A DNA stretch of 64,000 nucleotides from contig CALRQT020000007.1 in the NCBI GenBank assembly GCA_943370385.1, positions 124,001 through 188,000 of the forward strand, read 5' to 3'. The stretch comes from BAIKAL-G1 sp943370385 (lineage in GTDB: Bacteria > Cyanobacteriota > Cyanobacteriia > PCC-6307 > Cyanobiaceae). Below are positions 35,341 through 44,105 of this stretch, in pieces. The notes below the pieces were generated by a model. It made no database searches, was not told the DNA's origin, and saw only the letters and a list, made by a program, of their open reading frames with translations. The position numbers and the translations under genes are program-made. The first letter of the stretch is position 1; each line of letters starts with the position of its first letter.

Positions 35341-37200
35341 ATGCGCGTCTCCCGCCTGATGCTGGTGACGCTGCGGGACGACCCGGCCGAAGCCGAAATC
35401 CCCTCCCACAAGCTGCTGCTGCGGGCCGGTTACATCCGCCGGGTGGCCTCCGGCATCTACGCCTACCTGCCCCTGCTGTTTCGGGTGTTGCAGAAAATCT
35501 CGGCAATCGTGCGCGAGGAACTCAATGCAACTGGAGCCCTAGAAACCCTGTTGCCCCAGCTCCAGCCAGCCGACCTCTGGCAGCGCAGCGGCCGCTGGAG
35601 CGGCTACACGGCCGGCGAGGGGATCATGTTCCACCTCAGTGATCGCCAGGGCCGCGAGCTCGGCCTCGGTCCCACCCATGAGGAGGTGATCACGGCCCTG
35701 GCCGCCGATCTGCTGCGCACCTACCGGCAATTACCGGTGAATCTTTATCAGATTCAAACCAAATTCCGCGATGAGATCAGGCCCCGCTTTGGACTGATGC
35801 GCGGCCGCGAATTCATCATGAAGGATGGCTATTCCTTCCACGCCGATGAGGCCAGCCTGAAGGAGTGCTACGCCGAGATGGACCGGGCCTACCGGCGGAT
35901 TTTTAGTCGCTGCGGTCTCAAAGCCGTAGCAGTGGAGGCCGATAGCGGCGCCATCGGCGGCTCCGCCAGCCAGGAATTCATGGTCACCGCCGAGGCCGGC
36001 GAGGACCTGATCCTCAGCAGCGGCGACGGCAGCTACGCGGCCAACCAGGAACGGGCCGTATCCCTGGCTCCAGGGGCCGTGCCCCTTGCGGCCCAACCTT
36101 GCCAAGCGTTGGCCACCCCTGGCCAAAGCAGCATCGAAGAGCTCTGCGCCGCCCATGGCTTTGATCCCAGCCAGATCGTCAAGGTGTTGCTGCTGCTGGC
36201 CCGCTGCGCCGATGGCAGCCTCCAGCCCGTGCTGGTGAGCCTGCGCGGCGACCAGCGCCTCAATAACGTGAAACTGGCCAATGCGGTCAGCGCCCGGCTA
36301 GCGCCGGCCCAGGGCGGCCTGTTGTCGATTGAACCGCTCACGCCTGAGCTGGTCAGGACCGAGCGATTGCCCCTGGAACTGGGCGCCGTCCCCTTTGGCT
36401 ACCTCGGCCCAGACCTCAGCGACTCCGCCCTGGTGGCCACGCCAGGGCCCACCCCAGGCCTGGGGGCCAAGCCCCAGCCCCGCCTGGTGGCCAAGCTGCT
36501 GCGGCTCACCGATCCCACGGCCGCCCAACTGGACTGCTTTATCTGCGGCGGCAACAGCCCGGACCTGCACCAAGTGGGAGCCAGCTGGGCAGACCTAGGG
36601 CTTAAGCCAGACGTGGTGGACCTGCGTGCCGCCCAGCCGGGCGATCGCTGCCTGCACGATCCCAACCAAACCCTCTCGGCCACCCGCGGCATCGAGGTGG
36701 GCCACATCTTCCAGCTGGGCCGCAAGTATTCCGAAGCCCTCGGCGCCCGCTTCACCAACGAAAGTGGAACCGAGGAAGCCCTCTGGATGGGCTGCTATGG
36801 CATCGGCGTCTCCCGCCTGGCCCAGGCCGCCGTGGAACAAAACCACGACAGCAACGGCATCTGCTGGCCCGTAGCGATTGCCCCCTTTGAGGTGATCGTG
36901 GTGATTGCCAACCTGCAGGAGCCCAGCCAGCGCCAGCTGGGCGAGGAGCTCTACGCCAGCCTGCTGGACGCCGGACTCGATGCCTTGCTCGATGACCGCG
37001 ATGAGCGGGCCGGCGTCAAGTTCAAGGACGCGGACCTGCTCGGCATCCCCTGGCGGGTGGTGGTGGGCCGCGGCGCCAAGGACGGCCAAGTGGAACTGGT
37101 GCAACGCCAGGGCAGCCTCAAGCGGGAGCTGGCGACGGCGGATCTGCTCGCAGAATTGCCCGGCCTGATCGAAGCGGGGCGCTCCGGGCTGCTGGCCTGA
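35341..37200 (+). CDS. proS: Prolyl-tRNA synthetase
   Basis: A 619-residue class II synthetase of the bacterial type, from ATG 35341 (a TTG three codons earlier is also in frame). Motif 2 surrounds KFRDEIRPRFGLMRGREFIM; an editing (INS/YbaK-like) domain lies in the middle (FDPSQIVKVLLLL, LRGDQRLNNVKLANAV). Motif 3 is MGCYGIGVSRLAQAAVEQ. The C-terminal anticodon-binding domain is YASLLDAGLDALLDDRDERA followed by GVKFKDADLLGIPWRVVVG. It charges tRNA-Pro and edits mischarged alanine. proS-psb27-purA is a common picocyanobacterial order. Confidence 0.97.
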   Translation: MRVSRLMLVTLRDDPAEAEIPSHKLLLRAGYIRRVASGIYAYLPLLFRVLQKISAIVREELNATGALETLLPQLQPADLWQRSGRWSGYTAGEGIMFHLSDRQGRELGLGPTHEEVITALAADLLRTYRQLPVNLYQIQTKFRDEIRPRFGLMRGREFIMKDGYSFHADEASLKECYAEMDRAYRRIFSRCGLKAVAVEADSGAIGGSASQEFMVTAEAGEDLILSSGDGSYAANQERAVSLAPGAVPLAAQPCQALATPGQSSIEELCAAHGFDPSQIVKVLLLLARCADGSLQPVLVSLRGDQRLNNVKLANAVSARLAPAQGGLLSIEPLTPELVRTERLPLELGAVPFGYLGPDLSDSALVATPGPTPGLGAKPQPRLVAKLLRLTDPTAAQLDCFICGGNSPDLHQVGASWADLGLKPDVVDLRAAQPGDRCLHDPNQTLSATRGIEVGHIFQLGRKYSEALGARFTNESGTEEALWMGCYGIGVSRLAQAAVEQNHDSNGICWPVAIAPFEVIVVIANLQEPSQRQLGEELYASLLDAGLDALLDDRDERAGVKFKDADLLGIPWRVVVGRGAKDGQVELVQRQGSLKRELATADLLAELPGLIEAGRSGLLA

Positions 37201-37270
37201 GTCCCCGCGGCCTTCGGCTGACCTGATCGAGGGTGGGCCCACCAGGGCCTGGGGGCCGGTTCCGGGGGCT

Positions 37271-37280
37271 TGCCTAGGAT
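37271..37280 (+). promoter_or_regulatory. Candidate -10 for psb27
   Basis: TGCCTAGGAT, with TAGGAT 25 nt before the ATG of psb27. The same TGCCTAGG core recurs before hemC. Confidence 0.3.
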
Positions 37281-37305
37281 TGGGCCCTTCTTCCTCCCAA
37301 TCCCC

Positions 37306-37716
37306 ATGGCTGCTGGATGGCGTCGTGTGATGGCCGCCTTGTTTGCGGTGTGCCTCAGCCTCAGCCTGGCCCTCACGGCCTGCTCATCCGCCGGCGGCCC
37401 CCTCACCGGCAACTACGTCGACGACACCATGACCGTGGCGGAACGGCTGCTCGCCACGATTGCCATCAGCCCGGAGGATCCCGAGCGCACAGCGGCCGAA
37501 ACCGAGGCCCGCTCCCTGATCACCGCCTACATGGCCCGCTACCGGCCCCAGGCCAAGGTCAATGGACTGGCCTCCTTCACCACGATGCAGACGGCCATCA
37601 ACTCCCTGGCGGGCCACTACACCAACTACGCCAACCGCCCGGTGCCCGAGGCCCTCAAGGCCCGGCTGGACAAGGAACTCAAGCGGGCTGAAGCCAGCGT
37701 CGTGCGAGGCGCCTAG
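37306..37716 (+). CDS. psb27: Photosystem II assembly lipoprotein Psb27
   Basis: About 136 residues from ATG 37306. A lipoprotein signal (VCLSLSLALTAC) places a lipid-modified Cys at the start of the mature chain. The mature part SAGGPLTGNYVDDTMTVAER begins the four-helix Psb27 fold; LITAYMARYRP and the C-terminal ALKARLDKELKRAEASV follow. Psb27 binds CP43 on the lumenal side during PSII assembly and repair, before the manganese cluster is built. Located between proS and purA, followed by a clear intrinsic terminator. Confidence 0.95.
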   Translation: MAAGWRRVMAALFAVCLSLSLALTACSSAGGPLTGNYVDDTMTVAERLLATIAISPEDPERTAAETEARSLITAYMARYRPQAKVNGLASFTTMQTAINSLAGHYTNYANRPVPEALKARLDKELKRAEASVVRGA

Positions 37717-37773
37717 GGCCCTGGAGGGCAAGCTCCCGCTCTTCTCGCAGCGAAAGCAAGGCCCATTGCCCGC

Positions 37774-37799
37774 AAGCGGTCCCCCAGGACCGCTTTTTT
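37774..37799 (+). terminator. Intrinsic terminator after psb27
   Basis: AAGCGGTCC and GGACCGCTT form a perfect 9-bp stem around CCCA, followed by TTTT. Confidence 0.85.
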
Positions 37800-37881
37800 A
37801 TGGCCCATTCTTTGACGAAGGGACAGGTGATCTGAGAAGCTCTCAGATTGTGCTCAGTTGCGGCTCCAGGCCGCCTTGTCC

Positions 37882-39195
37882 TTGGCCAACGTTGTCGTCA
37901 TCGGTGCTCAATGGGGTGACGAGGGGAAGGGCAAGATCACCGATCTCCTCAGTCGTTCGGCCGATGTGGTCGTGCGCTATCAGGGCGGTGTGAATGCCGG
38001 TCACACCATCGTGGTGGACAACAAGGTGCTCAAGCTGCACCTGATTCCATCCGGCATCCTTTATCCGGACACCACCTGCCTGATCGGCTCCGGCACCGTG
38101 GTGGACCCGCGCGTGATGCTGGGCGAGCTGGACATGCTGGCCGAGAACGGCATCAGCGTGGAGGGGTTGAAGCTCGCCTCCACGGCCCACGTGACCATGC
38201 CCTACCACCGCCTGCTGGATCAGGCCATGGAGCAGCGCCGGGGCGATCGCCGCATCGGCACCACCGGCCGGGGCATCGGTCCCACCTACGCCGACAAGGC
38301 CGAGCGCAACGGCATCCGCGTCATTGACCTGCTCGATGAGGACCGGCTGCGGGACCGCCTCGCCGGCCCCCTGGCGGAGAAGAACCTGCTGCTGGAGCGG
38401 GTCTACGGGATCGAACCCCTCGATGGCGAGGCGGTGATCGCCGAATACGCCGCCTATGGCCAGCGCCTGGCCCCCCACGTGGTCGACTGCATCCGCACGA
38501 TCCACCAGGCAGCTCGGGCCCGCAAAAACATCCTGTTTGAGGGCGCCCAGGGCACCCTGCTTGACCTCGACCACGGCACCTACCCCTACGTCACCTCCTC
38601 CAACCCGATCTCCGGCGGAGCCTGCATCGGCGCCGGCGTGGGCCCCACCCTGATCGACCGGGTGATCGGCGTGGCCAAGGCCTACACCACCCGGGTGGGC
38701 GAGGGCCCCTTCCCCACCGAGCTGCAGGGCAGCCTCAACGACCACCTCTGCGACCGGGGCGGTGAATACGGCACCACCACGGGCCGGCGCCGCCGTTGCG
38801 GCTGGTTTGACGGTGTGATTGGCCGTTATGCGGTGGAGGTGAACGGCCTCGATTGCCTGGCGATCACCAAGCTCGACGTGCTCGATGAGCTCGACGAGAT
38901 CCAGGTGTGTGTTGCCTACGAACTCGATGGCCAGCGCATCGAGCATTTTCCCAGCAGCGCCGAGGACTTCGCCCGCTGCCAGCCGATCTTTGAAACCCTG
39001 CCCGGCTGGGAATGCTCCACCGAGCAGTGCCGCAAGCTCGAAGAACTGCCGGCCAAGGCCATGGCCTACCTGCGTTTCCTGGCCGAACTGATGGAGGTGC
39101 CGATCGCCATCGTCTCCCTGGGCGCCAACCGGGACCAGACGATCGTGATCGAAGATCCGATCCATGGCCCGAAGCGGGCCCTGCTCAGCGCCTGA
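37882..39195 (+). CDS. purA: Adenylosuccinate synthetase
   Basis: About 437 residues. It joins IMP and aspartate using GTP, the first committed step to AMP. The N-terminal P-loop-like VVVIGAQWGDEGKGKITDLL and the next block VVRYQGGVNAGHTIVV hold the catalytic Asp and His; the IMP-binding TTGRGIGPTYADKAERNGI and the GGEYGTTTGRRRRCGW loop are intact. TTG 37882 gives the start that matches the family (ANVVVIGAQW); a longer TTG start at 37858 is possible. Transcribed separately from psb27, which has its own terminator. Confidence 0.97.
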   Translation: MANVVVIGAQWGDEGKGKITDLLSRSADVVVRYQGGVNAGHTIVVDNKVLKLHLIPSGILYPDTTCLIGSGTVVDPRVMLGELDMLAENGISVEGLKLASTAHVTMPYHRLLDQAMEQRRGDRRIGTTGRGIGPTYADKAERNGIRVIDLLDEDRLRDRLAGPLAEKNLLLERVYGIEPLDGEAVIAEYAAYGQRLAPHVVDCIRTIHQAARARKNILFEGAQGTLLDLDHGTYPYVTSSNPISGGACIGAGVGPTLIDRVIGVAKAYTTRVGEGPFPTELQGSLNDHLCDRGGEYGTTTGRRRRCGWFDGVIGRYAVEVNGLDCLAITKLDVLDELDEIQVCVAYELDGQRIEHFPSSAEDFARCQPIFETLPGWECSTEQCRKLEELPAKAMAYLRFLAELMEVPIAIVSLGANRDQTIVIEDPIHGPKRALLSA

Positions 39196-39215
39196 GGGGC
39201 TATTCAGCGGCTCAA

Positions 39216-39263
39216 CTGCTGGGCGACTTCCCTGCTGAGTGACCCACTTGCTGAGCGACTAAA
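39216..39263. repeat. 16-nt tandem repeat, 3 copies, after purA
   Basis: CTGCTGGGCGACTTCC, CTGCTGAGTGACCCAC and TTGCTGAGCGACTAAA follow head to tail in the purA-kinase spacer. Confidence 0.75.
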
Positions 39264-39349
39264 GCACGAAGCGAGCGGACCTTGGCCGATCGCTTGAAAG
39301 GTTCTGGTCGCCTAGCCGATCCCCATTCCATTTCCCCAGTCCGTTGCCC

Positions 39350-40378
39350 GTGCCTGAGTCCACCCAGCCCAGCCCCGCCGCCGGGCCCCGCTTCGATGTC
39401 GTCGGCATCGGCAACGCCATTGTTGATGTGCTGGTCAAGGCCGAGGACGACGTCCTCGATAACCACGGCCTGACCAAGGGCACCATGGCCCTGGTGGATG
39501 AAACCCAGGCCCAGAGGCTCTACGCCAGCGTCGGCCCGGGCCTGGAAACCTCCGGCGGCTCCGCCGCCAACACCCTGGCCGGCATCGCCCAGCTTGGGGG
39601 CAGGGCCGGCTTCATCGGCCGGGTGCGCGATGACCAGCTGGGCGCGATCTTTGCCCACGACATCCGCGCCGTTGGCGCCAGCTTCCAGACCCCTCCGGCC
39701 AGCAGCGGCCCGTCGACCGCCCGTTGCCTGATCCTGGTCACCCCCGATGCCCAGCGCACGATGTGCACCTACCTGGGGGCCTCCGTCGGCCTGGATCCGG
39801 CCGACCTGGACCTGCAGATGGTGGCCGACGCCAAGCTGCTGTATCTCGAGGGCTACCTCTGGGACAGCGAAGCGGCCAAGCGGGCCTTCATCGCCGCGGC
39901 CGAGCTGATCCGCGCCCAGGGGGGCCAGGTGGCCCTCTCCCTCTCCGATGCCTTCTGCGTGGAGCGGCACCGCGACAGCTTCCAGGAGCTGGTTGATGGC
40001 CATGTCGATGTGCTGTTCGCCAACGAAATGGAGATCACCGCCCTCTACAAGGCGAACAGCTTTGAGGAGGCTGTTGATCAGGTGCGCGGCCGCTGCCAGG
40101 TGGCGGCCCTGACCCGCAGTGAGCTGGGCTCCCTGGTGCTCGCGGGCGATCAGACCTACGCGATCGAACCCTTCCGCCTGGGCGAGCTGGTGGACACCAC
40201 CGGCGCCGGCGACCTCTATGCGGCGGGCTTCCTGCACGCCTACACCCGGGGCCTGGATCTTCAGACCTGCGGCCGCCTCGGCTCCCTCTGCGCCGGCCAG
40301 GTGGTGACCCAGCTCGGCCCCCGCAGCCAGGTGAGCCTGCGCCAGCTGGCTGCCGACCACCTGGGTTTGGCGCTCTAG
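39350..40378 (+). CDS. PfkB-family sugar/nucleoside kinase (adenosine-kinase-like)
   Basis: About 342 residues from GTG 39350 (TTG 39344 also possible). The N-terminal FDVVGIGNAIVDVLVKAEDD and the GGSAANTLAGIAQLGGRAGF glycine motif bind substrate. The C-terminal DTTGAGDLYAAGFLHAY is the PfkB anion-hole signature with the catalytic Asp. The sequence fits the group that includes adenosine kinase, and a position after purA hints at purine salvage, but ribokinase-like sugars cannot be excluded. Convergent with cobK. Confidence 0.87.
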   Translation: MPESTQPSPAAGPRFDVVGIGNAIVDVLVKAEDDVLDNHGLTKGTMALVDETQAQRLYASVGPGLETSGGSAANTLAGIAQLGGRAGFIGRVRDDQLGAIFAHDIRAVGASFQTPPASSGPSTARCLILVTPDAQRTMCTYLGASVGLDPADLDLQMVADAKLLYLEGYLWDSEAAKRAFIAAAELIRAQGGQVALSLSDAFCVERHRDSFQELVDGHVDVLFANEMEITALYKANSFEEAVDQVRGRCQVAALTRSELGSLVLAGDQTYAIEPFRLGELVDTTGAGDLYAAGFLHAYTRGLDLQTCGRLGSLCAGQVVTQLGPRSQVSLRQLAADHLGLAL

Positions 40379-40420
40379 GCCTGGTTTCTTATGGGCCTGG
40401 CCTCGCCAGGACAGGCCTCG

Positions 40421-41476
40421 CTAAGGCGTCCTTGGCGAGCTTGGATCCCCCAAGGCTGCCAGGAGCTCCGCCAGCTCCAGGCCCGGGGCAGGATCATTCG
40501 CCCTTGGCTGGCGCAGTAAGAACAGTTCCAGGCCCAGCTCGGCGCAGAGGTCGCTCCAGAGCTGCTCGGTGAGGCCGCCGGATTGGCGGCAGAGCACCGC
40601 ATCGATGGCCCAGCGGCGACAGAGGGCCCGCTCGATCGCCCCGGCGCTAGGCGGACCAGGCAGAACCGAGTCCGCTCCTGGGGAAAGCAAACCCAAGCCG
40701 CTGACCGCGCCCAGAGGGCGTGGGTGCAGACAGGCCAGCTGCTCATCGGCCAAACCCGCCGCCCGGGCCAGGGCCAGGCTGGAGGGTGTGGGCAGGATGC
40801 GGGCGAAATGGATGGCGCCAGGGCTATGGGCCAGGGCCTGGCCCAGCCGCCGGGCCCCGATCGCCAGCAACAGGCGCTTGCCACCCAGCTCAAGGCCTGA
40901 AAGCGCCTCCAGACTTGCGAGCAACTGGCGTTTGGGTCCAGGGCATGGGGCCCCGCTTGGGATTGGGCTTGCACTTGAGACAAGGCTGGGGCCTGAGCCG
41001 GCCTTGGAGCCCGACGCTGGACTGGCTTCAGGAGCATCCATTGGGCCAGGCCCCAGCAGGGGCAGTAGGGGCCGTTGCAGGCGCAGCAGGGGCTGATCCA
41101 GGCGCTGGCAGGCCGCCAGCAGGTCGGCGCTGATCCGTTCGGCAAAGGGATGGGTGCCATCCACCACCCAGCGGAAGCCGCCCTGGTGGCGGCGCGCTTC
41201 AACTAGAGCAGTGGCGATGGCCCCAGGGCCGGCCAGGGCCCCCACCTGCAGCTCCAGGGCCGGATGGGGGGCGTAGGCCCGGCCCGCCGCCTCGCCCACC
41301 ACGCTCACCCGCAGGCGCCAGCCCCGCGCCAGCAACGCCCTGGCCAGCAGGGGCCCCTCGCCAATCCCACTCACCAGCCAGATCGCGTCTGCTGGCCCAG
41401 GGCCCCTGCTGGGGTCTCGGTCAGCGACCTGGTCCGGGCCGGCGGGCTCCCCCTGGTGGATTTCAGGGCCGTGCAT
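40421..41476 (-). CDS. cobK: Precorrin-6A / cobalt-precorrin-6A reductase
   Basis: About 351 residues. It reduces precorrin-6A in cobamide synthesis, using NAD(P)H. The N-terminal AIWLVSGIGEGPLLARALL and the conserved WVVDGTHPFAERIS identify the family, as do LLLAIGARRLGQ and CRQSGGLTEQLW near the end. A low-complexity insert of ~45 residues (Ser/Pro/Gly) after LLRLQRPLLPLLG is unusual. The last ~40 residues extend beyond the usual fold. Divergent from ssb with 32 nt between starts. Together with cobO elsewhere in the window it suggests a cobamide-producing cell. Confidence 0.9.
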   Translation of the reverse strand: MHGPEIHQGEPAGPDQVADRDPSRGPGPADAIWLVSGIGEGPLLARALLARGWRLRVSVVGEAAGRAYAPHPALELQVGALAGPGAIATALVEARRHQGGFRWVVDGTHPFAERISADLLAACQRLDQPLLRLQRPLLPLLGPGPMDAPEASPASGSKAGSGPSLVSSASPIPSGAPCPGPKRQLLASLEALSGLELGGKRLLLAIGARRLGQALAHSPGAIHFARILPTPSSLALARAAGLADEQLACLHPRPLGAVSGLGLLSPGADSVLPGPPSAGAIERALCRRWAIDAVLCRQSGGLTEQLWSDLCAELGLELFLLRQPRANDPAPGLELAELLAALGDPSSPRTP

Positions 41477-41508
41477 CAGGATGGGGCACCCTGGCGAACT
41501 GTTGATCC

Positions 41509-42066
41509 GTGAACCAATGCTTGCTGGAGGTGGAGGTGATCGAGGCGCCCCAGGTGCGTTACACCCAGGACAACCAGACCCCCGTGGCCGAAATGGCCGT
41601 GCAGATTGAAGGATTGCGCCCGGATGATCCCCCCGGCCAGCTGAAGGTGGTGGGCTGGGGCAGCCTGGCCCAGGACCTGCAGAACCGGGTGCAGGTGGGC
41701 CAGCGCCTGGTGCTGGAAGGCCGCCTGCGCATGAACACCGTGACGCGCCAGGACGGGGTGAAGGAGAAGCGGGCGGAATTCACCCTCTCGCGCCTCCATC
41801 CCCTGGCCGGCGCCGGAGCGGCCTCGTTTGGTGCCGCCCCTGGAGCCCCCGCCCAAACCAGCCCCCAGGAGTTCTCCGCCAGCCCGGCCCAGGGGGGCGG
41901 TGGCCGCCCCCCTGGCCGGCCGCCAGCCCCAGCGCCTACCCGCCGTCCGGCGGCGGCCCCGGCAGCGGCCCCAGCTCAGGCCGCCGCGGCAGCGGAGACC
42001 CCCACCTGGAACGCTTCGCCCCTGGTGCCCGATTTCCCCGAAGGCGAAGACGACATTCCCTTCTGA
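41509..42066 (+). CDS. ssb: Single-stranded DNA-binding protein
   Basis: A 185-residue protein from GTG 41509. The OB fold occupies residues 1 to ~100 (CLLEVEVIEAPQVRYTQDNQ, LVLEGRLRMNTVTRQDGVKE). A long Pro/Ala/Gly-rich linker ends in the acidic tip GEDDIPF, the C-terminal peptide SSB uses to recruit repair and replication partners. It coats single-stranded DNA during replication, repair and recombination. The OB fold belongs to the cyanobacterial/Ycf41 branch. Confidence 0.9.
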   Translation: MNQCLLEVEVIEAPQVRYTQDNQTPVAEMAVQIEGLRPDDPPGQLKVVGWGSLAQDLQNRVQVGQRLVLEGRLRMNTVTRQDGVKEKRAEFTLSRLHPLAGAGAASFGAAPGAPAQTSPQEFSASPAQGGGGRPPGRPPAPAPTRRPAAAPAAAPAQAAAAAETPTWNASPLVPDFPEGEDDIPF

Positions 42067-42181
42067 TCGGCTGTCCAGCCCAGGGGATTGGCCCAGCGCC
42101 CCTTCCCCTGGGCCAGCTTCCCCAGGGCCTAGCCCTGGCCCCACCAGTCCAATGGAACCGCCCAAGCGGCCCCGGAATCGC

Positions 42182-42475
42182 TCAGCTGCCCCTAACCCGC
42201 TGGCTGGCCTGCTCCAGCACCTGGCCCAATTCCCGCTCGAGGGCTGCCAAATCCAGGCGCAGGTCGCTCCAATGGCCGCCATCGATCTGCTGCAGCAACC
42301 AGAGCCGGTCGGCGGCGAGGCGCTCGAGCAGCTGGTCGGTGCTGAGGGAGGCCCCAGCCGCGGGCGCCCCGCCTTCAGAGATCGGGGTCCCCTCGGCTTG
42401 AGTGCCAGGGATTGGTTCAGTGCCGGTGCCCTCGCCATCGCGATCGGGCACCCCGTTGGCCGAAGATGGCGCCAT
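42182..42475 (-). CDS. Small conserved protein with C-terminal helix, unknown
   Basis: About 97 residues from ATG 42475. The first ~50 are Gly/Pro/Thr-rich; the rest (STDQLLERLAADRLWLLQQI, then WSDLRLDLAALERELGQVLE) is one or two amphipathic helices. I do not recognise a characterised family. Its start codon overlaps that of the divergent DUF2854 gene (CATG, shared by two bases), so one promoter region must serve both from within the coding ends. Confidence 0.55.
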   Translation of the reverse strand: MAPSSANGVPDRDGEGTGTEPIPGTQAEGTPISEGGAPAAGASLSTDQLLERLAADRLWLLQQIDGGHWSDLRLDLAALERELGQVLEQASQRVRGS

Positions 42476-43058
42476 GCAAGCAATCGCATCGCCCGGAAGC
42501 CTAATCACGATCGCCGGCGCCGTTCTGACGGTGATCGGTTCGATCGCCTACGTCACCGACAGCCCCACCCTGAGCCTGGCGGGGGTGTTTTACGGCGTGC
42601 CGGTGCTGCTCGGTGGCCTGGCCCTGAAATCCTCGGAGCTGCCGCCAGCCGAGCTGGTGGCACCCTCACCCGAGGCGGAAGCCCTGCGGGAGGCCGAGGC
42701 CAGCCAGCCCCTGCGCAAGTTGGTGAAGGACGTGAACCGCTGGCGCTACGGCCAGAAGGCCCACCTGGAAAGTTCCCTCGAAGCCCTCAAGCTCTGGGAT
42801 GAGCAGGACCCGCCCCAGCTGCTGCGGGTGGCCGAACAGGCGGAGGCCGGCGGCTACGGGATCGATCTCACCTTCCAGTGCCAGGGCGTTGGTTTTGATC
42901 GCTGGCAGGCCCGCCAGGACCGGCTTGGCCGCTTCTTTGGTCCGGGCCTCCGGGCCGAGGTGAGCCAGCTGGGCAAGAGCAAGGTGCTGGTCCGCCTGCG
43001 GCCCCTGGTCGAAACGGCGCCGGTGGCCGAGGCTGGCGAGGAACCCTCTGGTTCCTAA
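42474..43058 (+). CDS. DUF2854-family membrane protein
   Basis: About 194 residues from ATG 42474. Two N-terminal transmembrane helices (LITIAGAVLTVIGSIAYVTD and LAGVFYGVPVLLGGLALKSS) are followed by a soluble domain with DVNRWRYGQKAHLESSLEAL and LVRLRPLVE. This matches DUF2854, a family found in cyanobacteria and plant chloroplasts with no established function. The plastid distribution suggests a thylakoid or envelope role. Confidence 0.85.
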   Translation: MQAIASPGSLITIAGAVLTVIGSIAYVTDSPTLSLAGVFYGVPVLLGGLALKSSELPPAELVAPSPEAEALREAEASQPLRKLVKDVNRWRYGQKAHLESSLEALKLWDEQDPPQLLRVAEQAEAGGYGIDLTFQCQGVGFDRWQARQDRLGRFFGPGLRAEVSQLGKSKVLVRLRPLVETAPVAEAGEEPSGS

Positions 43059-43205
43059 GCCCGGCGGCTCCTAGGCCCCGGCCCAAGCGCTGATCGGCCC
43101 CTAACCAGGCCCTGGGCCCGCCCCCATCCCGCCCCTGCTTCCGACCCCCCAGCCTCCGGTATCCCCCGGACCCACGCCGAACCCGCGCCCCCAGCCCGTT
43201 TCGCC

Positions 43206-44102
43206 TTGAGCACCGATCCCGCCATCTCCGCCGCCGACACCCTGCGGGTCTCGGTCTTGAGTGAGGCCCTGCCCTACATCCAGCGCTTTGCCGGCCGCCG
43301 GGTGGTGGTGAAATACGGCGGGGCCGCCATGGTGCGCCAGGACCTGCGCGAGGCCGTCTTCCGCGACCTGGCCCTGCTGGCCTGTGTGGGCGTCCAGGTG
43401 GTGGTGGTCCACGGCGGCGGACCGGAAATCAACGAATGGCTGGGCCGGCTGCAGATCCAGCCCGAATTCCGCAACGGCCTGCGGGTCACCACCCCCGAGA
43501 CCATGGATGTGGTCGAAATGGTGTTGGTCGGCCGGGTCAACAAGCAGATCGTCAATGGCCTCCACCAGGTAGGGGGGCGGGCCGTGGGGATCTGCGGCAG
43601 TGATGGGGGGCTGGTGCTGGCCCGCACCTACGGCGATGGCTCCAATGGCCTGGTGGGCGATGTGGCGGCGGTGAATCCCGCCGTGCTGCTGCCCCTGCTC
43701 GAGAACGGTTACATCCCGGTGATCTCGAGCGTGGCCGCCAACGCCGAGGGCCAGGCCCACAACATCAATGCCGACACGGTGGCGGGCGAACTGGCCGCAG
43801 CTCTCCAGGCCGAAAAGCTGATCCTGCTCACCGACACCCCCGGCATCCTGCGGGACCGGGACGATCCCAGCTCCCTGATCCGCCAGGTGAGCCTGGCCGG
43901 CGCCCGCGCGCTGATCGAGGACGGCATCGTGGCCGGCGGCATGACCCCCAAGACCGAGTGCTGCATCCGGGCCATCGCCCAGGGGGTGGCGGCGGCCCAC
44001 ATCGTCGATGGCCGCAGCCCCCATGCCCTGCTACTGGAGGTGTTCACCGACGCCGGCATCGGCACCATGGTGGTGGGCAGCCAGCGCCAGATCATCGGCT
44101 GA
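43206..44102 (+). CDS. argB: Acetylglutamate kinase
   Basis: A 298-residue amino-acid-kinase-fold enzyme phosphorylating N-acetylglutamate, the controlled step of arginine synthesis. Motifs: VVVKYGGAAM near the start, VVVVHGGGPEINEWL and the C-terminal ILLTDTPGILRDRDD, AGGMTPKTECCIRAI. In cyanobacteria this enzyme is activated by the PII signal protein. TTG 43206 is used as start, giving the normal N-terminal helix ahead of the kinase core. The next gene begins 4 nt after its stop. Confidence 0.96.
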   Translation: MSTDPAISAADTLRVSVLSEALPYIQRFAGRRVVVKYGGAAMVRQDLREAVFRDLALLACVGVQVVVVHGGGPEINEWLGRLQIQPEFRNGLRVTTPETMDVVEMVLVGRVNKQIVNGLHQVGGRAVGICGSDGGLVLARTYGDGSNGLVGDVAAVNPAVLLPLLENGYIPVISSVAANAEGQAHNINADTVAGELAAALQAEKLILLTDTPGILRDRDDPSSLIRQVSLAGARALIEDGIVAGGMTPKTECCIRAIAQGVAAAHIVDGRSPHALLLEVFTDAGIGTMVVGSQRQIIG

Positions 44103-44105
44103 ACC

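Noticed and set aside
37843..39165. 440-codon minus-strand frame over purA
   Set aside because: Shadow of purA, with His/Gly/Ala/Asp-rich translation typical of antisense GC-rich frames.
39212..40360. 382-codon minus-strand frame over the PfkB kinase
   Set aside because: Antisense shadow with no recognisable domain.
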